64,000 nt of DNA from Photobacterium profundum SS9 (GCF_000196255.1 NC_006371.1:1519440-1583439); one strand, 5' to 3'. Shown: positions 54,147 to 63,729, numbered from the stretch's first letter. The notes: generated by a model from the letters alone, not told the origin. Made by a program: numbers and translations.

Positions 54147-55325
54147 TTAGCCGATACTATTCAAGACCATACTTTCAATCGGATTTAAGTACCCATGAGG
54201 GTAATACAGCTCGCGTTTTTGAAACGACAGAATGGAAGGATTCTGAATCACGCCACCATCAATATTGATCGCTTTCCGAATCGTCTCATTTTGATGCCAA
54301 CTATCTCGACCCGCTAATACAATAGGTAGATAAACAATTAAAGCAGCAGAAATTGATCGCGTTGCACTTTCCCACAGATAGCTAGGGGTATGATCCACCG
54401 CGTAGTAATCGATGGTTTCATACTTAAACATCGGACTTTTGAATGTTGTTGGTTTGGCAAAAAAGAATCCCATTCCTTCGTCACAACTTACATCAATAAT
54501 TAAGCTGTTGGGTTTAAGGCATGCGCTTTCTTCTTCGATAACAAAGTCGGTAGGATTCTCTGTATTTTGATACGTTCCGTTTACAATGATATCTGCTTCA
54601 CTGATCAGATCTGTCAGTGATCGTGTGGTTCCATCGTGATCTACCACCACCATGCGTGCCTCACCCTCGCTACCAGCTCGAATTCTCACGTAGTTACAAT
54701 CGAGTACTTCTTCACGCACTTCGTCTTCTGGGCGCTGAATACAGATAGTGATATCTCTAAAACCATGCGCCTTTAGAGCATATATTGCACCACGGCTAAC
54801 GGCACCAAAACCAAAAATGATTGTTTTACGTTGATCACCGTAATGCCCATCGATGCCTTTGAGTTGCAAGGAATGCAATACCGCACAATAACCAGCCATT
54901 TCGTTATTCTTATAGAATGTATGGCGACCTACTTGACCATTAGCAGACCAAATATACATATCCTCAAAGGCAATAAGCGTTTGTTTACGATCTATCGCCG
55001 CTTGGGTAATGTCTTCTTGCTGTACACAATGCACGTACCCCCAAAGTGTTCCTCCTTCGCGCAGTTCTTGTAAATCTTCTAATACTGGTTTGGCAATGAT
55101 AACCCTGCCAATGTCGGCCAGTAATTCGTGGCGACTGGCAGTGCCTCCTGTTAGGGCTGCAATGTCCGAGTCTGAAATGCCAAATGGTTCGCCATAACCT
55201 TCTTCAAAAATTAGTTGACGGCGAAGGTCTTCAGGAATTCGCAGCAAATGCTCTGGATGAATTGGAAACCGTCGCTCATCTTCTTTTCTTGAAGTCCCAA
55301 TGACTCCTACTTTTGATGTATTCAT
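54147..55325 (-). CDS. Alanine dehydrogenase/PNT-family protein, N5-(carboxyethyl)ornithine synthase-like
   Basis: A 392-residue NAD(P)-dependent protein. The N-terminal KEDERRFPIHPEH and YGEPFGISDSDI resemble the AlaDH/PNT pyruvate-binding half. The nucleotide-binding segment is IIFGFGAVSRGAIYALKAHG. VDHTPSYLWESATRSIS is typical of the N5-(carboxyethyl)ornithine synthase group, which joins pyruvate to ornithine or lysine reductively. The actual substrate is not certain. It is monocistronic, with a long upstream region. Confidence 0.75.
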   Translation of the reverse strand: MNTSKVGVIGTSRKEDERRFPIHPEHLLRIPEDLRRQLIFEEGYGEPFGISDSDIAALTGGTASRHELLADIGRVIIAKPVLEDLQELREGGTLWGYVHCVQQEDITQAAIDRKQTLIAFEDMYIWSANGQVGRHTFYKNNEMAGYCAVLHSLQLKGIDGHYGDQRKTIIFGFGAVSRGAIYALKAHGFRDITICIQRPEDEVREEVLDCNYVRIRAGSEGEARMVVVDHDGTTRSLTDLISEADIIVNGTYQNTENPTDFVIEEESACLKPNSLIIDVSCDEGMGFFFAKPTTFKSPMFKYETIDYYAVDHTPSYLWESATRSISAALIVYLPIVLAGRDSWHQNETIRKAINIDGGVIQNPSILSFQKRELYYPHGYLNPIESMVLNSIG

Positions 55326-55889
55326 GTCGTCGTATCCTTTTTTGTAAAAAATTCCATATATGTGACTTTATGAACTAATGATCAATTTCGCCAACAGGCC
55401 AATTTCTTTATGGTCTGCTTTATCGTAAACATTCCAGAGTATTAGGGTTTTAGAATCTCAGAGTTTCATCAAACGAAGCTCTGTATAAATGAGAGGAGGA
55501 ATCAATAACATCGAACTGGTCGTCAATACCACTACAAAACTTTATCTAAATCAGACTTCACCGTTTCTCTACTAAAACCCGAAAAGTTGATGTAATTCTG
55601 TGCAAAGTAATCAGAAAACCATGCATCGTTACAGGCAGTACTGAACCAAAGCCGATGTTATGAAATGAATTCAAATAGAAAGGATTGAAATCACAAAATT
55701 GATAAGATATACACCATAGCACGATTACTTTTCTCATGTTGATCAAATAGCAATGCGTTGCATATGGTTGTTTAACACTGTACTTAGCTGATAAATCGCC
55801 TTTTAGCCACTTCTATTATTACGGTATCTTGTTGAACCAACAACTCTTGAATTCATAGCAACCCATGCATAAAATTGAGTTGCACTGAT
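55326..55889. other. Intergenic region, no gene recognised
   Basis: Over 560 bases are largely without signal. A weak leftward frame at 55558-55746 has no ribosome binding site or family resemblance, and I do not call it a gene. Confidence 0.4.
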
Positions 55890-55931
55890 TGTGATAACAA
55901 TCACAGGAACACACCACAATATCGTTACTAT
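55890..55931 (+). promoter_or_regulatory. Perfect CRP site with class II promoter geometry
   Basis: TGTGATAACAATCACA (55890-55905) matches the CRP consensus TGTGA-N6-TCACA exactly. A -10-like TACTAT lies at 55926-55931. The predicted start near 55938 would put the CRP centre at about -41, the class II position. The nucleoside hydrolase ATG is about 100 bases further. Confidence 0.75.
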
Positions 55932-56037
55932 AAGGCACATCATTTATTGACACTTTTGTTATATATACCCAAGCTACCTCTTGATAACGAAAGGTTTGTT
56001 TTAATAGTTATTCTGTAAAAAACTAGGTAACGAGTAC

Positions 56038-57006
56038 ATGACAACAAAAATTATTTTAGATACCGATCCTGGAATTGATGATGCAATGGCAATCTTATTT
56101 GCCGAAGCACACCCTGCATTAGATTTAGTTGCAATTACAACGGTTTATGGCAATGCAACTATCGACAATGCCACCCGTAATGCGCTTTATTTAAAACAGA
56201 AATTCAATTTCACTGCAGATATCGCAAAAGGGGCAAGTAAGCCGCTTCATCGCCCACCCGTTGGCGCGACCGTTGTTGTACACGGTGAAACCGGATTTGG
56301 CGATCTCACAGCACCTGATGACATTACAGAGCAAGCAGACCCTCGCCCTGCTTACCAATACATAATCGACACAGTTAAAGCTAACCCCGGCGAAATTATA
56401 TTGGTCACTGTGGGCCCATTAACCAACATTGCTCTAGCACTTGAAGCTGCACCCGAGATCGCAGGCTTAGTCAAAGAAGTTGTCGTGATGGGTGGGGCAT
56501 TTGGAATGAATGATCACCGTGGCAATGTGACTCCGTATGCTGAAGCCAATATTCATGATGACCCCCACGCGGCAGATATCGTTTTTTGTGCCTCATGGCC
56601 AGTCGTTATAATTGGTTTAGATGTTACTGAACAAAGCTTTTTCACTGGCCAATATCTCGATGAATTACGCGATGATGCTGGTGAAGTAGGTCAATTTATT
56701 TGGGATGTAAGCCGTTATTATTTGCGTTTCTACTCTCAAAAAGTTGGGCTAAATGGCTGCCATGTTCATGATCCTTCTGCCATCGTGTATGTCATCAACC
56801 CCGACTTATTTACATTACGTGAAGGTGCCGTGCGGGTTGTAACGGATGGCCCCGCAGAAGGTATGACGATTCAAAAGTTTGATGACCGTAAATATATGAA
56901 TGATGAATGGTCATCAATGCCCAATCAACGCGTGGGCATTGCCGTTGACGATCAAGCGCTGTTAAAACTGTATCGTGAAAGCTTAATTGCATACAGTCAG
57001 CAATAA
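56038..57006 (+). CDS. Inosine/uridine-type nucleoside hydrolase
   Basis: A 322-residue calcium-dependent hydrolase releasing ribose from nucleosides. The DTDPGIDDAMAI signature is at residues 8-19, VVMGGAF and NIHDDPHAADIVF carry pocket residues, and HDPSAIVYVI includes the C-terminal His-Asp. Together with codBA and adenine deaminase it points to active nucleobase salvage. CRP control suggests use of nucleosides as a carbon source. It is monocistronic with a terminator. Confidence 0.92.
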   Translation: MTTKIILDTDPGIDDAMAILFAEAHPALDLVAITTVYGNATIDNATRNALYLKQKFNFTADIAKGASKPLHRPPVGATVVVHGETGFGDLTAPDDITEQADPRPAYQYIIDTVKANPGEIILVTVGPLTNIALALEAAPEIAGLVKEVVVMGGAFGMNDHRGNVTPYAEANIHDDPHAADIVFCASWPVVIIGLDVTEQSFFTGQYLDELRDDAGEVGQFIWDVSRYYLRFYSQKVGLNGCHVHDPSAIVYVINPDLFTLREGAVRVVTDGPAEGMTIQKFDDRKYMNDEWSSMPNQRVGIAVDDQALLKLYRESLIAYSQQ

Positions 57007-57031
57007 AGCGTTATAAACAAGCTAGATAGCT

Positions 57032-57064
57032 AAGGCTGATCATCGAATAGGTGGTCAGCCTTTT
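57032..57064. terminator. Convergent terminator
   Basis: AAGGCTGA/TCAGCCTT pairs around a 15-base loop, ending TTTT, between the nucleoside hydrolase and the opposing LysR gene. Confidence 0.75.
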
Positions 57065-57946
57065 CTAGTCTTCAAGTAAACCAGTTAGAGCATCGGCTAG
57101 CCACGTTAAAGCGGGGCCTTTGGCTTTTTTCTTCGACATCACACGATCAATAGGAACACGCCAAGGTTTATGATCAAAGCTTAAATTCAACCGCGCCATC
57201 TTCCCCTCTGCAACTCCCTCATCAGACATATGGCTAGGTATATATCCCCAACCGATACCATTTTTAACTAACTGATTGACTCCATTAAATGTATTTCCCC
57301 ACCATAAATGCGCCGAAATCATAGGAAAGTGAGACAATTCTTGCCCCTCAATACCTTTAATCAACAACTGACGGTAAGGGATTAAATCAGCCGCTTTTAC
57401 AGTTTCTAACAAAGCTAAAGGATGCGAAGGGCTAACAACACCATGAAAAGGCAAGCTACCCACATAACAAAGATCAACATCTTGAGGGAAACCACTGTTT
57501 GCGAACATTAACCCTATATCTGCCCTGCCCGAATGCACCAATGCATACACATCAGGCGTAGAAACGGTATAAAAATCTAAGATAGTGGCAGGAAATAATA
57601 CCGAAAAATCAGACAATATTTGCCATAACGCAGGCAATAATAATGCATCATCTACCGCTAATTTTAACTGGGTTTCATTGTTATTGTTCAACGCATTTGC
57701 CGCGTTTTCTAATTCATTCGTTTGCTGCAAAATAGCCTGTGCGAATGATAATAAACGTTGCCCTTCTGGTGTCAGTGACGGTTTGCGGGTACTACGGTCA
57801 AAGAGTTGTGTATCTAAATCAATTTCTAGTGTTGCGATTCCTTGGCTTACTGCTGATTGCACCTTCCCAAGCTTACGCGCGCAGGCAGAAAATGAACCCA
57901 ACTGTGCTGTGACCACAAACATTCTTAGCTGTTCTAAATTGCACAT
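57065..57946 (-). CDS. LysR-family regulator, probable activator of the PACE gene
   Basis: A 293-residue LysR protein. Its N-terminal helix-turn-helix is LGSFSACARKLGKVQSAVSQGIATLE (from residue 16) and a LysR substrate-binding domain follows. It is divergent from the PACE transporter gene across about 90 bases. PACE genes are commonly next to such a regulator (AceI/AceR in Acinetobacter), so it probably controls that gene in response to a cationic biocide or polyamine. Confidence 0.85.
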   Translation of the reverse strand: MCNLEQLRMFVVTAQLGSFSACARKLGKVQSAVSQGIATLEIDLDTQLFDRSTRKPSLTPEGQRLLSFAQAILQQTNELENAANALNNNNETQLKLAVDDALLLPALWQILSDFSVLFPATILDFYTVSTPDVYALVHSGRADIGLMFANSGFPQDVDLCYVGSLPFHGVVSPSHPLALLETVKAADLIPYRQLLIKGIEGQELSHFPMISAHLWWGNTFNGVNQLVKNGIGWGYIPSHMSDEGVAEGKMARLNLSFDHKPWRVPIDRVMSKKKAKGPALTWLADALTGLLED

Positions 57947-58039
57947 ATCACTTTTCCTGATAATAACTAACTATCAATCATCTTGTTTATTGATGATTAT
58001 ATACCACATGATTTACCCATAATGTATAGAAGGTTTCAA

Positions 58040-58462
58040 ATGTCATTTAAAGAACGTATTTTTCATAGTGTATTATTCGAAATAATTGCACTGCTTTGTT
58101 TCATGGTAGCCGCATCTTTTGTAACGAAAGCAGACACCAAATCTGTTGCTAGTTTAGCCATCGGGCTTTCTATGATCGCAATGACTTGGAACTATATCTA
58201 CAACCTCGTTTTTGACCGTGTGTTCGGTGAAAAACGTGCATCTCGCGGATTAAAAATACGAATTGGCCATGGTCTTGGTTTCGAATTGGGCTTGGTATTT
58301 GTGAGCTTTCCGTTAATGATGTGGATACTGCAACTCGATTTTTGGACTGTATTGATAATGGATGCTGGCGTTGTTATCTTTTTTCTCATTTATGCCATTG
58401 TGTATAACTGGTGTTATGACACTATCCGCTCACGATTCATTCCAACCGTTGCCACATCGTAA
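58040..58462 (+). CDS. PACE-family efflux transporter
   Basis: A 140-residue membrane protein made of two bacterial transmembrane pair domains with four helices. Characteristic are the start MSFKERIFHSVLFEIIAL, MTWNYIYNLVFDRVFGEKR and the second-repeat RIGHGLGFELGLVF, ending VIFFLIYAIVYNWCYD. GAAGG precedes the ATG at 58040; an upstream start would add 19 unlikely residues. It should export cationic biocides such as chlorhexidine, or natural polyamines, using the proton gradient. Confidence 0.88.
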   Translation: MSFKERIFHSVLFEIIALLCFMVAASFVTKADTKSVASLAIGLSMIAMTWNYIYNLVFDRVFGEKRASRGLKIRIGHGLGFELGLVFVSFPLMMWILQLDFWTVLIMDAGVVIFFLIYAIVYNWCYDTIRSRFIPTVATS

Positions 58463-58515
58463 TATTTATACGCTTATTCTTTACTCGTCACGTTTGACTA
58501 TCTAGGATATAGCTT

Positions 58516-59031
58516 TTGCTTATACCCAAAATGGTTAAACGTGTAGGTATGGATAAAACCTTGTTACTCGAACAGATGATTACCGCATTAGAGGAAACGC
58601 ATCAAGGCGCTGTTGAAGCGGCATTACGTGCATACAATACGGCAACGAATGATGAAAATGTGGCTGAAAATCAATATGACACATTAGCATTAGAAGCATC
58701 GTATTTAGCGCATGGTCAAGCTCAGCGAGTAGCAGAATGTGAAGCCGATATTCTTGCCTTCAAAAAAATTGATATGGCTGCTGACACCGAAAAGAAAGTT
58801 GTCACTTTAGGGTGTTTAATACAACTGATTGATGAAGATGATAACAATAGATACGTCTTTTTTGCTCCATCTGCTGGCGGTTTAAAAATCCGCTTTGATG
58901 ATAAAGACATTATTGTTGTTACCCCTACGTCTCCGTTAGGGGAAGCGTTAATTGGTCGAGAATTACACGACGACGTCAACGTGCATATTGGCAGCCAAAT
59001 CATCAATTATGAAATTGCATTGATTAGCTGA
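58516..59031 (+). CDS. Gre-factor-like protein (GreA/GreB C-terminal domain)
   Basis: A 160- to 171-residue protein with an N-terminal charged helical part and a C-terminal FKBP-like Gre domain (VTLGCLIQLIDEDDNNRYVFFAPSAGG...TPTSPLGEALIGRELHDDV). This resembles GreB/Rnk-like elongation or polymerase-binding factors. It lacks the usual GreA N-terminal coiled-coil motif. The TTG at 58516 has AGGA eight bases upstream; ATG codons at 58531 and 58549 have none. The exact role at RNA polymerase is uncertain. Confidence 0.75.
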   Translation: MLIPKMVKRVGMDKTLLLEQMITALEETHQGAVEAALRAYNTATNDENVAENQYDTLALEASYLAHGQAQRVAECEADILAFKKIDMAADTEKKVVTLGCLIQLIDEDDNNRYVFFAPSAGGLKIRFDDKDIIVVTPTSPLGEALIGRELHDDVNVHIGSQIINYEIALIS

Positions 59032-59079
59032 TTGATCTTGCCTTCACCGCTCGTGTGCTAGCAATCGCGATTTTCAAAC

Positions 59080-59122
59080 ACACTTCATCAGCCAATACCG
59101 ATGCCGATGCCGATGAAGTGTT
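59080..59122. terminator. Hairpin between convergent genes
   Basis: ACACTTCATC/GATGAAGTGT pairs around a loop containing three CCGATG repeats. It lies between the Gre-like gene and the arginase-family gene; T tracts are poor. Confidence 0.45.
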
Positions 59123-59201
59123 ATTGTGCTGTATCGGTAAATATATTCTCAAACTACGTCTACACCTTTTAATAATCAGATAAGTCATAGGTTTTCATTT
59201 A

Positions 59202-60188
59202 TCACAACATGGCTTGTTTACTTAAAACGGTACTCACGACTTTTGCCGCTATGCGTGCCGTTTGATCTTCGTAATCAAACTCTGGGTTTAATTCAACAAC
59301 ATCTAATATTTTCACTTTTCCGCTGCTGATAATTCGCTTAAGCGCATACTCAACAATCGACCACTCAACCCCTTGAACCCGCGACAAATTAACACCTGAA
59401 GCGACAGTTGCAGAAAAAACCGACAGATCAAAACTAATATGTATATAATCAATCTCGCTCAAGAAACGATCAATCTTATTCTGCACAATCTTTTTATTTC
59501 GCATCGTCATTTCTTTATCTAATAGCCAATGACAACCTAATTTCTCTGCATATTCAAATGATGATTGTGAATTAGTTCGATTGCATATACCTAAACCTAA
59601 ATAATGGAAAGGACGATGATGCTCTGTACAATAACTCGCAATAGAATGGAATACTGATCCGACTTTTGGCGATAATGTTGGTCGTAATTCGAAATGTGCA
59701 TCGAAATTAATAACCCCTACTCGAGCCTGACGCCCTTTCTCTTCATTATTATCATTAAGCTGATGTGCAATATGTTTTGGTTGATTAACATAATCAGACA
59801 GCGCTTGATAACTAGAAATTGATATTTCATGCCCACCACCCAATATGACAGGGAAATGACCTTTATCGAAAAAATCGACTATTTTCTGATATTGCAAAGC
59901 TTGTAATTCATTGAATTCAAGCCCATCGAGTTCATCAATTATACCCGCATCATACAATGGAAAAGAAGGTGAACCTTTATACTCTTTTTTTAGCGCCCGG
60001 CAGATGCTTTCAGGTCCATCACTGTCACTTAAACGGCCACGAAAACGACCAAGGCTCAAATCTGAAGCGACACCAAACAACACCGCCCCAACCTGAGACT
60101 GTTCAGTGTAAGAACGGAAAGATGTTGAGCTATGGTAGCTATTAGGAATAACTCGAACAAACCACTGATTTAACTGTTTAAAAAACAT
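59202..60188 (-). CDS. Arginase/formimidoylglutamase-family protein with altered metal site
   Basis: A 328-residue ureohydrolase-fold protein closest to HutG. The metal motifs read GGGHE (His120), DAHFE (Asp163, His165, Glu167) and SFDLS (Asp254, Ser256), with Glu299 near the end. The family norm is DAHxD and SxDxD, so one Asp has become Glu and one Asp has become Ser. Loss of the second Asp should weaken or abolish the binuclear manganese site. No other hut genes are nearby. It is downstream of an IclR gene broken by an IS200-type element. Confidence 0.75.
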   Translation of the reverse strand: MFFKQLNQWFVRVIPNSYHSSTSFRSYTEQSQVGAVLFGVASDLSLGRFRGRLSDSDGPESICRALKKEYKGSPSFPLYDAGIIDELDGLEFNELQALQYQKIVDFFDKGHFPVILGGGHEISISSYQALSDYVNQPKHIAHQLNDNNEEKGRQARVGVINFDAHFELRPTLSPKVGSVFHSIASYCTEHHRPFHYLGLGICNRTNSQSSFEYAEKLGCHWLLDKEMTMRNKKIVQNKIDRFLSEIDYIHISFDLSVFSATVASGVNLSRVQGVEWSIVEYALKRIISSGKVKILDVVELNPEFDYEDQTARIAAKVVSTVLSKQAML

Positions 60189-60218
60189 TGTGCCTCCTAA
60201 TATAGCCGGACTATTGCA

Positions 60219-60794
60219 TTACCATTCAGGAGGCAGCATTCGAGCAGCTTGTAATACAGCAAATACGATGCTGTTTTTTTTATTATTAATGCGTTCTGTA
60301 GGTGCCATTACACTAATCGCACCCACCACTTTTTTATTCAAAAACACTGGGGCACTCACACTGGATACACCCAGATCAAATTCAGACGTACTTAACGCAT
60401 AACCTTCTTTTTTAATACACCGCAACTCATTAAACCACTTTGCTTTTTCATGCTCATCCGCAATGCCGAAATGCGTTAACGTACTAAGTAATCGCTTCTC
60501 ATTAAATTGCGCTAATATCACTTTTGATGAAGCGCCTAAAATAAGCGGCTGGCTTTGGCCTTGCTGGTAACTACACCTTAACGCATAAGGGCTATCTACC
60601 ATTTCGACACATAAAGCATTAAAGCCAACGGGCACCATATAGGCCGACATCTCGCCAGTTTGATCTTGTAAGCGCTTTAGTACAGGTCTAACACCTTCCG
60701 ACAAGGGCGAAAACGTGTGAAAGTTACGCATGAGTTGCAGTGCAGCAGGACCAACCGTATAGCGCTTACCACTCGGTTGTTCTTCACTAAACAA
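60219..60794 (-). pseudogene. IclR-family regulator, C-terminal part
   Basis: The 191-codon part starts after the helix-turn-helix (FSEEQPSGKRYTVGPAALQL) and carries the full IclR effector domain, ending FAVLQAARMLPPEW. The N-terminal DNA-binding part lies beyond an IS200-type element at 61366-61533. The gene ends 30 bases before the arginase-family gene, its likely target. Confidence 0.82.
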
Positions 60795-61366
60795 CCACCT
60801 ACTAAAGTAGGTGGGTTAGTATTAAGGACTGAAAGTCCGGATACGGGTCAAAGACCCGTTTTCGTTAGCCTTCTGTCCTGAAGTTATCTTCAGCCTTGGG
60901 CTCAAAGTGATGATCAAGGTATTCCTTTATCATTTCTTCCGTTAGGTCACCAGATGTCACACAAAAGTAGCCTCTAGCCCAAAAATGACGTCCCCAGTAT
61001 TTCTTCTTTAAATCAGGATAACTCTCGAACAACTTAGCCGATGTACGGCCTTTAATCCTTCGCATTATTTCGCTAGGTGCCATATTGGGTGGTGCAGAAA
61101 CTAACAAGTGAACATGATCTTTACTGATTACCCCCTTCAAAATATCAATCTCAAAAGCATGACATGTTTGCCTGATTAGCTCTCGAGCTTTCAAGCCAAC
61201 ATCACCAGTCAAAACTTGATAACGATACTTCGTTACAAAAACGAAATGGTACTGAATTTTGAAGACTGTATGACTTCCATATCTATAATCCATAATCATG
61301 CTCCAACATCATCGATGACCGTAAAATATCATAGCTGAAGCTGACCGACTAAAGTCGGTGGTTTTA
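60795..61366 (-). mobile_element. IS200/IS605-family element (tnpA only)
   Basis: Subterminal hairpins CCACCTACT/AGTAGGTGG (60795-60814) and CCGACTAAAGTCGG (61344-61357) flank a single Y1 transposase gene. No long terminal repeats or target duplication occur, as is normal for the family. Boundaries are set to the hairpin edges and may be off by a few bases. Confidence 0.75.
60865..61293 (-). CDS. IS200-type Y1 transposase TnpA
   Basis: A 142-residue HUH endonuclease. The motif is DHVHLLVSAPP and the catalytic Tyr lies in KEYLDHHFEPKAEDNF. The start MDYRYGSH at 61293 is typical; an ATG two codons upstream is in frame. It is intact. Confidence 0.92.
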   Translation of the reverse strand: MDYRYGSHTVFKIQYHFVFVTKYRYQVLTGDVGLKARELIRQTCHAFEIDILKGVISKDHVHLLVSAPPNMAPSEIMRRIKGRTSAKLFESYPDLKKKYWGRHFWARGYFCVTSGDLTEEMIKEYLDHHFEPKAEDNFRTEG

Positions 61367-61533
61367 ACCTTTTAGGTGACGAATAAAGTTCCATTCACGC
61401 AGCGTCGCAATATATCGATATACCGAGCTAACCGGCGTATCTGTCTGTTCACTGATCATCTGTGCTGATAGTGGCGCAGGAGATGAGGAGATCGTCAGTA
61501 AAATTTGTAATAACCGTTGATTTGGGCTCAAGA
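61366..61533 (-). pseudogene. IclR-family regulator, N-terminal helix-turn-helix part
   Basis: The minus-strand frame reads SPNQRLLQILLTISSSPAPL, SAQMISEQTDTPVSSVYRYI and ATLREWNFIRHLK, the winged helix-turn-helix of an IclR protein. It breaks off at the IS200-type element. A TTG at 61533 is the only visible start in frame. It would continue into 60794 without the element. Confidence 0.75.
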
Positions 61534-61894
61534 GATATCTACTCGATGTGTCTTCTCAGACATTTTTAATCTTTTTTAAAGTAAAACACAAATACAATTC
61601 CCACTCAGTAATAATTTAAATGTTATTAACCTCATTAAATCTCGAATTATGAGAATAATCATCAACCAACAAAGAAATAGAGGATCGAGAGTTTGATACG
61701 GATATTTTATCTTTTGAGCAAGCTAGTGATTTGAATAAGTCAGTAATAGCTCAGTACAAGTAGCGGGCATTTATGCGGTGAAACGTACGGATAGCGATTG
61801 CTGATGAATAGTGGATTAAATTGTATTCATTCAACCCAAGTACACAGTATAATAGGCGGAGATCACGCTATAAATACCCGTTTTAGGAATCGCA
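61534..61894. other. Intergenic region upstream of the DUF2132 gene
   Basis: About 360 AT-rich bases with no gene seen. The start at 61895 is preceded by TTAGGAATCGCA, giving AGGA at a suitable distance. Confidence 0.4.
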
Positions 61895-62284
61895 ATGATA
61901 GAAGAACAACAAAACAACCCGTTACATGGCCTTAAGTTAGAGGTTTTACTAACAGAACTTATCGACTTTTATGGCTGGGAGATCCTTGGAACTGCTATGC
62001 GTTTTCACTGCTTTAACACCAACCCAACCCTAGAAGGTTGCGTTAAATTCTTTCGTAAAACAGAATGGGCTAGAGAGAAGTTAGAAAACTTTTATTTATC
62101 TCGCTTTAAGCGTATGCCAAGAGCAAGCGAAGCAGAGTTTTCATTACCGCCTCGTAAGCGTACTTTTGCAGTAGGCATCTTGCCACGAGAGCCAATGGTG
62201 TTGACTGTAGAATCGATTGAGCTTTCTCAAGCAAAAGCGGCTTCTGCCCATAAAGAAAGATCACGTGGACCTCGACGTCGATAG
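61895..62284 (+). CDS. VF530-family (DUF2132) protein
   Basis: A 129-residue protein. The N-terminal 70 residues match DUF2132/VF530 (NPLHGLKLEVLLTELIDFYGWEILG and NPTLEGCVKFFRKTEWAREKLENFYL in shorter pieces). This small helical fold is thought to bind DNA. The basic tail (ERSRGPRRR) is consistent with nucleic-acid contact. It is monocistronic. No partner suggests its role. Confidence 0.82.
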   Translation: MIEEQQNNPLHGLKLEVLLTELIDFYGWEILGTAMRFHCFNTNPTLEGCVKFFRKTEWAREKLENFYLSRFKRMPRASEAEFSLPPRKRTFAVGILPREPMVLTVESIELSQAKAASAHKERSRGPRRR

Positions 62285-62515
62285 ATTTTCCTTATTGCGC
62301 TAAGCACTCAAGATATTCAAAATACGCTAACTATCTGGTTGGCGTTATTCTCCTTCCTTCTTTCCTTTATCTCTTTAGTCTTTAGTCTTTAGTACAGTCA
62401 GATACTATTTGTAATCATCAAATAGCTTAATGGTCAGATCAGTTGGGCAATATGCAGTCTTAGGGCTATTATAAATGTTCAACTAATCATTAACCTAAAG
62501 TGTGCCCCTTTTACG

Positions 62516-63277
62516 ATGAAACTACATAAATTAGACGGCTATATTCAATCCATTTACTTAGTTGAGTATAAAGATAAACTGCTATTACTCGATGGCTGTA
62601 GCCGAGCGGATATACCTGTTTTAAAGCACTTTATTATCAGAACACTACAAAGGCCAATGAGCGATCTTAACCTGATCATAGTTACCCACATGCACCCTGA
62701 TCATGCAGGGGCGGCGCATAAATTACGCACTTTAACAGGCTGTAAAATTGCAGCAGCGAATGTACCGGGGCAATGGTATCACGGGCTTGAAGGGGTGCTC
62801 ATGCATTTAACCGACATGCTACTCGCCAAATGGGTGGCAAAGCGCATGAAGAAACCACGCCGCAATATCTGGTATTCGAGTAAGCTAAAAACAGACTATA
62901 AGCTTAACGATGGGGATGCCTTACCCAATTTTCCTGACTGGATCGCTCTTGCCACGCAAGGTCATACTGATAGGGATATATCGTTACATCATGTTCCAAG
63001 TAATCGTATTTATGTGGCTGATTTAATGGTAAAAGTAAAAGGTAACTATATTCCACCCTTCCCAGTTTTTTATCCTAATCGTTACCGTAATTCATTGCAT
63101 AAAATCATCGATTTAAAGCCAGACTCCATTATTCTCGCTCATGGTGGTGAAGTGCAGCCTTCAGAGCAGGAATTCCAACACTTATTGAATTGCGCCCCCA
63201 AAGTACCCAAAACTCACTGGCGATCGGTAAAAATGAAAGTAAGCCGAGCACTAAAATTAAAATACCCTGTTGAGTAA
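62516..63277 (+). CDS. Metallo-beta-lactamase-fold hydrolase
   Basis: A 253-residue MBL-fold protein. THMHPDHAG provides the HxHxDH metal motif, TQGHTDRDISLH the next His, and LAHGGEVQP the C-terminal His. The HYH-like substrate is unknown; glyoxalase II-like or lactonase activity would fit the fold. A basic C-terminus follows (KMKVSRALKLKYPVE). The ATG at 62516 is preceded by a weak site. It stands alone. Confidence 0.78.
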   Translation: MKLHKLDGYIQSIYLVEYKDKLLLLDGCSRADIPVLKHFIIRTLQRPMSDLNLIIVTHMHPDHAGAAHKLRTLTGCKIAAANVPGQWYHGLEGVLMHLTDMLLAKWVAKRMKKPRRNIWYSSKLKTDYKLNDGDALPNFPDWIALATQGHTDRDISLHHVPSNRIYVADLMVKVKGNYIPPFPVFYPNRYRNSLHKIIDLKPDSIILAHGGEVQPSEQEFQHLLNCAPKVPKTHWRSVKMKVSRALKLKYPVE

Positions 63278-63402
63278 TATTATTCTGAATAAGTACAAAA
63301 TCACTGATCTATTCTTTCGTGAGATGGCGTATAAAGGTAAATAAAGGTTCACCGAATTGGGCAAACTGCACCTGTCTGATAATTAATGTTTCGGAGAATC
63401 AA

Positions 63403-63729
63403 ATGAAAAAATATATTCCTATTCTTGGTCTTAGTGCGCTTTTATTAAGTTCGTTTTCATCTCAAGCAGCCCTATTCAGCGATGCTGCAAAACTAGGTGC
63501 CAATGCTGGTGCAATGGAATATTGTAAAAATATCGACTCTAGCGATTCTTCTAAATACAACCTGCTTAAAATTCGCACATTCAAAGAATATGACCGTTTA
63601 GACAGTGGCGACCGAGCTAAAGCCCTTATTTATCGCAAAAGTGCCGAAGATAAAGGTATTTACCTTAATGATTCTTTAGATAAAAAGCGTTGCCAATCAA
63701 TACGACGTACCCTGCACCTTACGCTTTAA
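63403..63729 (+). CDS. Hypothetical exported protein, 108 aa
   Basis: A clear signal peptide (MKKYIPILGLSALLLSSFSS, cleavage after SQA) leads a mature helical protein of about 85 residues with two Cys (MEYCKNIDSS and KKRCQSIRR) likely to form a disulfide. CGGAG precedes the ATG at 63403, and earlier in-frame codons are not part of the gene. I do not recognise the family. Confidence 0.7.
   Translation: MKKYIPILGLSALLLSSFSSQAALFSDAAKLGANAGAMEYCKNIDSSDSSKYNLLKIRTFKEYDRLDSGDRAKALIYRKSAEDKGIYLNDSLDKKRCQSIRRTLHLTL

Noticed and set aside
55558..55746. Leftward 62-codon frame upstream of the nucleoside hydrolase
   Set aside because: No ribosome binding site, odd composition and no family resemblance.
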